Source: Seohaeicola saemankumensis (GTDB taxonomy: Bacteria; Pseudomonadota; Alphaproteobacteria; Rhodobacterales; Rhodobacteraceae). From it: a stretch of DNA of 64,000 bases. Made by a program: the position numbers and the translations under genes. Location: contig NZ_JAIUZI010000003.1 of NCBI RefSeq assembly GCF_020171285.1, forward strand, positions 1-64,000, written 5' to 3'. The notes under the pieces are model-generated. The model worked only from the letters and a program-made list of their open reading frames with translations, was not told the DNA's origin and ran no database searches. Positions 63,061-64,000 of the stretch are shown here, in pieces (position 1 is the first letter of the stretch; every line of letters starts with the position of its first letter).

Positions 63061-63638
63061 CACATATCCTCCTCGACGGACCCTTCGGTCTCGATTTCGT
63101 CAAACTTGTCTTCGTTCAGGGCGCCTGCCACTTTTCGCTGGCGCAGCATTTCCTTGATCAGATCATCGGTCAGCACCAGCTTGGCGTCGCTCAGCCAGTC
63201 AAACTTCAGTCCGATCGTGCCTTCTTCGATGTTGATCAGAACCTCGTCGCCCTCGATCCCGGCGAGTTCCCCCTTGAACCGACGACGGCCATCGATCAGT
63301 TCAGCGGTCTCCAGCTTGGCCTCGTAGCCCTCGAAGGCTTCGAAATCCTTCAATCGCGTGAGCGGCCGGTCGATACCCGGGCTCGACACTTCCAAAGTGT
63401 ATTCATCCAGAATCGGGTCTTCGACATCCATAACGGCGCTGACGGCGTTCGAAATCTCGGCGCAATCATCCACCTCGATACCGCCGTCCGGCTTGTCGGC
63501 CATGATCTGAAGCGTGGTGGTCTTTCCGGACATCAGCCGAATGCGCACCAGTTCAAATCCCAGATCTTCGATCACCGGAGTGACGATCTCGGCCATGCGG
63601 CGATCTATCGCCGCCTTTGCTATCAGGTCGTTGGTCAT
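63060..63638 (-). CDS. rimP: Ribosome maturation factor RimP
   Basis: This 192-residue protein assists 30S subunit assembly. The N-terminal alpha/beta domain has [42 protein letters not shown] and [18 protein letters not shown] (about 85-102), the family signature, and the C-terminal SH3-like domain follows with [18 protein letters not shown]. The first gene of the rimP-nusA-ylxR-infB operon. An intrinsic terminator lies only 28 bases before its start, so expression may depend on read-through. Confidence 0.96.
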   Translation of the reverse strand: MTNDLIAKAAIDRRMAEIVTPVIEDLGFELVRIRLMSGKTTTLQIMADKPDGGIEVDDCAEISNAVSAVMDVEDPILDEYTLEVSSPGIDRPLTRLKDFEAFEGYEAKLETAELIDGRRRFKGELAGIEGDEVLINIEEGTIGLKFDWLSDAKLVLTDDLIKEMLRQRKVAGALNEDKFDEIETEGSVEEDM

Positions 63639-63665
63639 CAGTTAGCAGGCGCTCTTGTCAGGCAC

Positions 63666-63688
63666 AAAAAAACGGGCACGCGGCCCGT
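63666..63688 (-). terminator. Intrinsic terminator in the rimP leader
   Basis: Read on the minus strand, ACGGGC-CGCGT-GCCCGT is followed by a run of seven T. A short UUCG-loop hairpin (GGGC-TTCG-GCCC, 63710-63721) precedes it. It lies between a promoter-like sequence (63743-63771) and the rimP start at 63638. Confidence 0.75.
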
Positions 63689-63742
63689 CGAACTTTCCGG
63701 TGGAGCCTGGGGCCGAAGCCCGACGCGCCGCTGTTATCCGGG

Positions 63743-63771
63743 CATATACGCTCAGCTTACCGAATCTGCAA
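63743..63771 (-). promoter_or_regulatory. Candidate promoter of the rimP-nusA-infB operon
   Basis: On the minus strand TTGCAG (63766-63771) is followed after 17 bases by TATATG (63743-63748), a good match to a sigma-70 promoter. Transcription would begin about 63735 and run through the UUCG hairpin and the terminator at 63666-63688 before reaching rimP. Confidence 0.4.
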
Positions 63772-63833
63772 CCCCCCGCTCCTTTCTTGACACAAATACC
63801 CCCGCCACTGGCTTTGCGACCCCGCGCGCAATT

Positions 63834-64000
63834 TCAGGCAATCCACCAGCGCTCGGCGATCCGGCCGTCATCCAGGGGGGTGCGTGCGCCGATGCGCTTT
63901 GGCAGGCCAACACCGGCCCGCGCCGCCAGGGCCATATCTTCAACCGTCGGATGAAACTGGAACTCACCGCGCCCGATTAACTCCTGCGAACACGGGAGCG
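63834..64000 (-). CDS. Unrecognised protein, C-terminal part only (cut by the window end)
   Basis: The last 54 codons of a minus-strand gene are present, ending at the TGA at 63834. The readable part contains IGRGEFQFHPTVEDMALAAR, then AGVGLPKRIGA and a closing LDDGRIAERWWIA. Codon use is that of a real gene (third positions G/C-rich), and the terminator at 63666-63688 could also be its own. I do not recognise the family from this piece; the rest lies beyond position 64000. Confidence 0.6.
   Translation of the reverse strand, partial: LPCSQELIGRGEFQFHPTVEDMALAARAGVGLPKRIGARTPLDDGRIAERWWIA

Noticed and set aside
61330..63327. 665-codon plus-strand frame antisense to nusA and rimP
   Set aside because: nusA and rimP on the minus strand have complete domains and correct operon order; the antisense frame has no recognisable domain.

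Overview
The window is a chromosomal segment of a marine-type alphaproteobacterium, most likely a member of the Rhodobacteraceae (Roseobacter group). The base composition looks GC-rich by eye. The family-level signs are a petABC cytochrome bc1 operon, the alphaproteobacterial flagellin-secretion pair flaF/flbT followed by a DUF1217 gene, a TRAP transporter, a TPP riboswitch-controlled thiBPQ operon, and a left edge that looks like an rRNA-operon promoter pointing out of the window. No insertion sequence, prophage or CRISPR array was found. Most of the window is ordinary, densely packed core and catabolic genome.

Layout. 1-1.2 kb: rrn-like promoter (minus) and a GntR/FCD regulator. 1.4-6.6 kb (minus): a probable operon of TRAP transporter dctPQM, a creatinase-like M24 protein lacking the usual metal ligands, a TetR regulator and an ABM-domain protein. 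Its promoter region carries a perfect 16-bp AT-only-core palindrome. 7.1-8.5 kb: exported amidohydrolase. 8.9 kb: tRNA-Lys(UUU). 9.2-11.3 kb: dapF-mtaB. 11.3-12.6 kb (minus): PepSY protein, cytochrome b561 and a membrane-anchored LuxR-type HTH protein. 12.9-15.6 kb (minus): petABC with its own terminator. 15.8-17.1 kb: GST and a PaiB-like protein. 17.1-20.45 kb (minus): TPP riboswitch and thiBPQ. 20.6-25.9 kb: aroC, AEC permease, matB, DMT permease, cobO. 25.9-29.3 kb: alpha/beta-hydrolase-like protein, PhoD phosphatase and a DsbA/HCCA-isomerase-type protein.

29.3-38.3 kb is a polyamine-type catabolic locus. A class III aminotransferase, an orphan citrate-lyase-alpha-like protein and a GntR regulator lie on the minus strand. 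On the plus strand potFGHI and a PuuB-like FAD oxidoreductase are joined by 1-4 nt overlaps. A near-identical 14-mer sits upstream of both arms and is a candidate operator for the GntR protein. ugd (38.4-39.7 kb) is followed by a flagellar island (39.7-47.2 kb): flgD and a very long fliK on the minus strand, and a rod protein, FlgN-like protein, flagellin, flaF, flbT and DUF1217 protein on the plus strand.

47.7-52.4 kb holds a GntR regulator, an exported Rid-family protein, radC, a substrate-binding-protein/OmpA fusion and an unrecognised exported protein. 52.5-57.8 kb: secA, divergent from ppiC-argJ-mutT. 58.0 kb: an unlisted 44-codon gene with a strong Shine-Dalgarno sequence and its own terminator. 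58.3-63.6 kb (minus): the rimP-nusA-ylxR-infB operon, preceded by a leader with an intrinsic terminator. The right edge cuts the C-terminal part of an unrecognised minus-strand gene. The most interesting items are the 44-aa gene, the residue-substituted enzymes (M24 protein, DapF, exported Rid protein), the orphan CitF-like protein in the polyamine locus, and the candidate operators.
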